NCBI GenBank assembly: GCA_031769625.1
Contig: JAUIMM010000484.1
Location: forward strand, 5,263,501-5,327,500
Reading direction: 5' to 3'
Length of the DNA stretch: 64,000 nucleotides
Source of the DNA: Taudactylus pleione
Taxonomy: Eukaryota; Chordata; Amphibia; Anura; Myobatrachidae
Position 1 is the stretch's first letter; the number at the start of each line of letters is the position of its first letter. The notes under the pieces were generated by a model that had not been told where the DNA came from, did no database searches, and was given only the letters and a program-made list of their open reading frames with translations. A program made the position numbers and the translations under genes. Positions 61,817-64,000 of this stretch are shown piece after piece.

Positions 61817-62461
61817 CTATGACAAGGGTTACCAATAGGGCTAGTTTTAGGGATAAACGCATATTAAAAACACAGTGTTGACATTTTGACGATGTTGATA
61901 TTACATCAGTGTTGACATGCTAATTAACAACAAGATCAATGTCAACTTAATGTACTAAACACACTTTTAAAAGTCAGAATGGATCATTAACAAATGATAG
62001 GCAAAATGTATATATGAATGTTTTTATTATAAGTTTAATACAGTAGAAGACAAAAATCATGAAGTCTATGAGACCTGGGTGATGATAACTCATATGACAT
62101 GGCACAGTCCTTTGTCAAACTGGTTGTTGCTGCATAGAGGAGTTCCTTTGCTACACAGAATATCCTAGATATTACTATGCACTTACAGATCTCACATGGT
62201 TCATCCTGTCATTCCTTGTTAGTAGAATGAGTAAGGTTTGTACTGGATTATGGGCAGTCCTGCTGAGATACAGACACAAGGATACTCTGGTTCTGCAAAA
62301 ATGAGATATATGACACAGGACATGATATTTCATAGACATGGAGACTGGGCATATTGCAAGGTAATTCTTATTTCACACTTCATGTTGCTCAAATTCATCT
62401 AAATATCACATCACCTTGGAGGAAAGGAAACAAGTTAATTTAATTACGTTTTTGACCAAGG
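61817..62461. other. Unclassified
   Basis: 61870-61950 repeats TGTTGACAT words, like 9840-9995. Otherwise nothing recognised. Confidence 0.4.
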
Positions 62462-62634
62462 GGGGTATTTATCAAAGCTAGGAGAGAGATAAAATTGTGA
62501 GATATAAAGTACTAGCCAATCAGCTTCCAATTTATATTTTGCAGGCTATATTTATAAAATGATAGTTAGGAGCTGATTGGCTGGTAATTTATCTTTTACA
62601 ATTTTATCTCTCTCTCAGTTTTGATAAATACCCC
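62462..62634. mobile_element. Palindromic MITE with GGGGTATTTATCAA ends
   Basis: 173 bp, nearly a full palindrome: both ends start GGGGTATTTATCAAA, followed by GAGAGAGATAAAATTGT and then CCAATCAGCT in each arm. The TSD is unclear. Confidence 0.85.
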
Positions 62635-63049
62635 ACAAGTTCCTTCCTATATGTAAGAAAAACTACAAAGTTGTAAATACAGTATGTGCATGTAAACCAA
62701 AATATTTTTAAGAAAATGAAAATAAATCAAATGTGACATAAAGACATCCCAACTGTACTTTTATATACAGACGTTATTTGAAACATTAGTTAAAAAGTGT
62801 AAAAGTTTAAATGAATGGGAACTGGGGTATAGGCTAAATTGGATATCAGGGAAAGTGTGTGTGTATGTGGGTGGGGGGGAACAGGGATACACATGGGGAG
62901 ACAGATGTAAAACAAACTTATCTCTGTTGTAAGAAGGGAATGAGGAACATCCCCTTGGGGCTAATCTCTCCTCTTCTGCTCTGAGCTACAGCTGTCATCA
63001 GTTGAAAGAAGAGAAGCACTTGCCGCTCACTGTTACAATGTTCAGTCGA
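62635..63049. other. Nothing recognised
   Basis: AT-rich with a short GTGTGTGTATGTGGGTGGGGG stretch; no gene. Confidence 0.5.
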
Positions 63050-63330
63050 GATGCACTTATGCTGGCCACACACATGGCGATTTTTTTACCCGATTTGGAC
63101 GATTTGACGAATCGTGAGGACAAATCGTGTAAAATATGGCCAAATCATGATGCTGATGCGCGTCCCCGCTCATCGCACCTTGCATGTTCAGATCTGGCAT
63201 GCTGTAGGCCAGATTTGCCAGTCAGGGACACGATTTGATCCAAATCGTGAGGTTTTTTTTACTCACGACGTATCGTACGTTTGGAAATTTTGACAGACAG
63301 GACCCTGGACACGCCCAATCGCCATCTTGT
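63050..63330. mobile_element. CGATTTG-rich MITE fragment
   Basis: Starts around ATGCTGGCCACACACATGGCGATTT and carries repeated inverted words GACGAATCGTGAGG and AAATCGTGA. Only one end is apparent. Confidence 0.4.
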
Positions 63331-63408
63331 GCAGCATCGTGGAGAGTGGAAAAGGAAAGCATGATAGAGCCTGCAGGATTACCGCAGTTTGGTGAGTATT
63401 GGTACTGT

Positions 63409-64000
63409 ATTTAATGCAACCCCACTGACCACCAATGTGTGCCAGTCACTTCTAATTGCATGACCAAGCCACCGCCCACCATAATGAGGTGGGCGGTGGC
63501 TAGGCCATGCATTAACCTCCCACTGCCCACCAATGTGTGCCACCCACCTACCCACCAATGTGTGCCAGCCACTTCTAAATGCATGAAACAGCCACTGCCC
63601 ACCATAATGAGGTGGGTGGTGGTTGGGCCATGCATTAACCTCCCACTGCCCACCAATGTGTGCCACCCACCTACCCACCAATGTGTGCCAGCCATTTATA
63701 AATGCATGACCCAGCCACCGCCCATAGTGGGAGGTTAATGGTGGCTGGGCCATGCATTAACCTCCCACTGCCCACCAATGTGTGCCACCCACCTACCCAC
63801 CAATGTGTGCCAGCCACTTCTAAATGCATGAACCAGCCACTGCCCACCATAATGAGGTGGGCAGTGGCTAGGCCATGCATTAACCTCCCACTGCCCACAA
63901 ATGTGTGCCACCCACCTACCCACCAATGTGTACCAGCCATTTATAAATGCATGACCCAGCCACCGCCCATAGTGGGAGGTTAATGGTGGCTGGGCCATGC
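63409..64000. repeat. ~123-bp satellite with dimeric higher-order structure
   Basis: Units of about 121-127 bp start near 63470, 63597, 63718, 63843 and 63964. Two variants alternate: one with CCATAATGAGGTGGG, one with CATAGTGGGAGGTTAATGG, so the true repeat is ~246 bp. Shared words are ACCAATGTGTGCCA and GCCATGCATTAACCTCCCA. Continues past the window. All open frames in both strands here arise from the repeat. Confidence 0.93.

Noticed and set aside
63379..63998. Several overlapping open frames on both strands
   Set aside because: All fall in the terminal satellite and repeat with it.

Overview
The window reads as intergenic DNA from a vertebrate with a large, repeat-rich genome, most likely a frog or toad. 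That rests on the repeat mix: Harbinger, hAT-like, Tc1, Helitron, L2-type LINE, Ty3/gypsy and class I endogenous retrovirus (ERV) copies, plus many long foldback elements. The species is an inference I cannot test here. I found no exon of a host gene, no tRNA, no rRNA and no prokaryotic feature. Nearly every recognisable coding stretch belongs to a transposable element.

Layout. 0-16 kb: a 24-bp tandem array, a foldback with a hammerhead-like hinge, a Helitron with clean ends (4004-5284), and several MITEs. 16.5-23.9 kb: a 7.4-kb PIF/Harbinger element (16475-23851). It carries a HARBI1-like transposase on the minus strand with D168, D218 and E280 in place and one nonsense codon, flanked by two Myb/SANT-like genes on the plus strand. 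24.9-26.0 kb: a decayed Tc1-like element. 27.4-28.6 kb: gypsy pol remains. 29-36 kb: a 2.5-kb foldback with nested insertions. 37.0-47.6 kb: a minus-strand class I ERV, LTR to LTR, with gag, protease, integrase and env remains and most of reverse transcriptase deleted; its LTR and protease carry later insertions. 48-57 kb: LINE 3' remnants, hAT-like MITEs and AT-rich filler. 57-64 kb: a 1012-bp tandem duplication holding a 24-bp minisatellite, more MITEs, and a satellite that runs off the end.

How the pieces relate. Five short MITEs (2234, 7750, 15143, 41981, 59331) share the terminal inverted repeat (TIR) and the 3-bp target-site duplication (TSD) pattern of the 7.4-kb Harbinger, so the window holds both a likely source of transposition proteins and its non-autonomous dependants. 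One of them split the ERV protease, which gives a relative date. A separate family with 8-bp TSDs and GGTTAGG-rich interiors occurs four times. All boundaries were read by eye; no alignment or database search was run.
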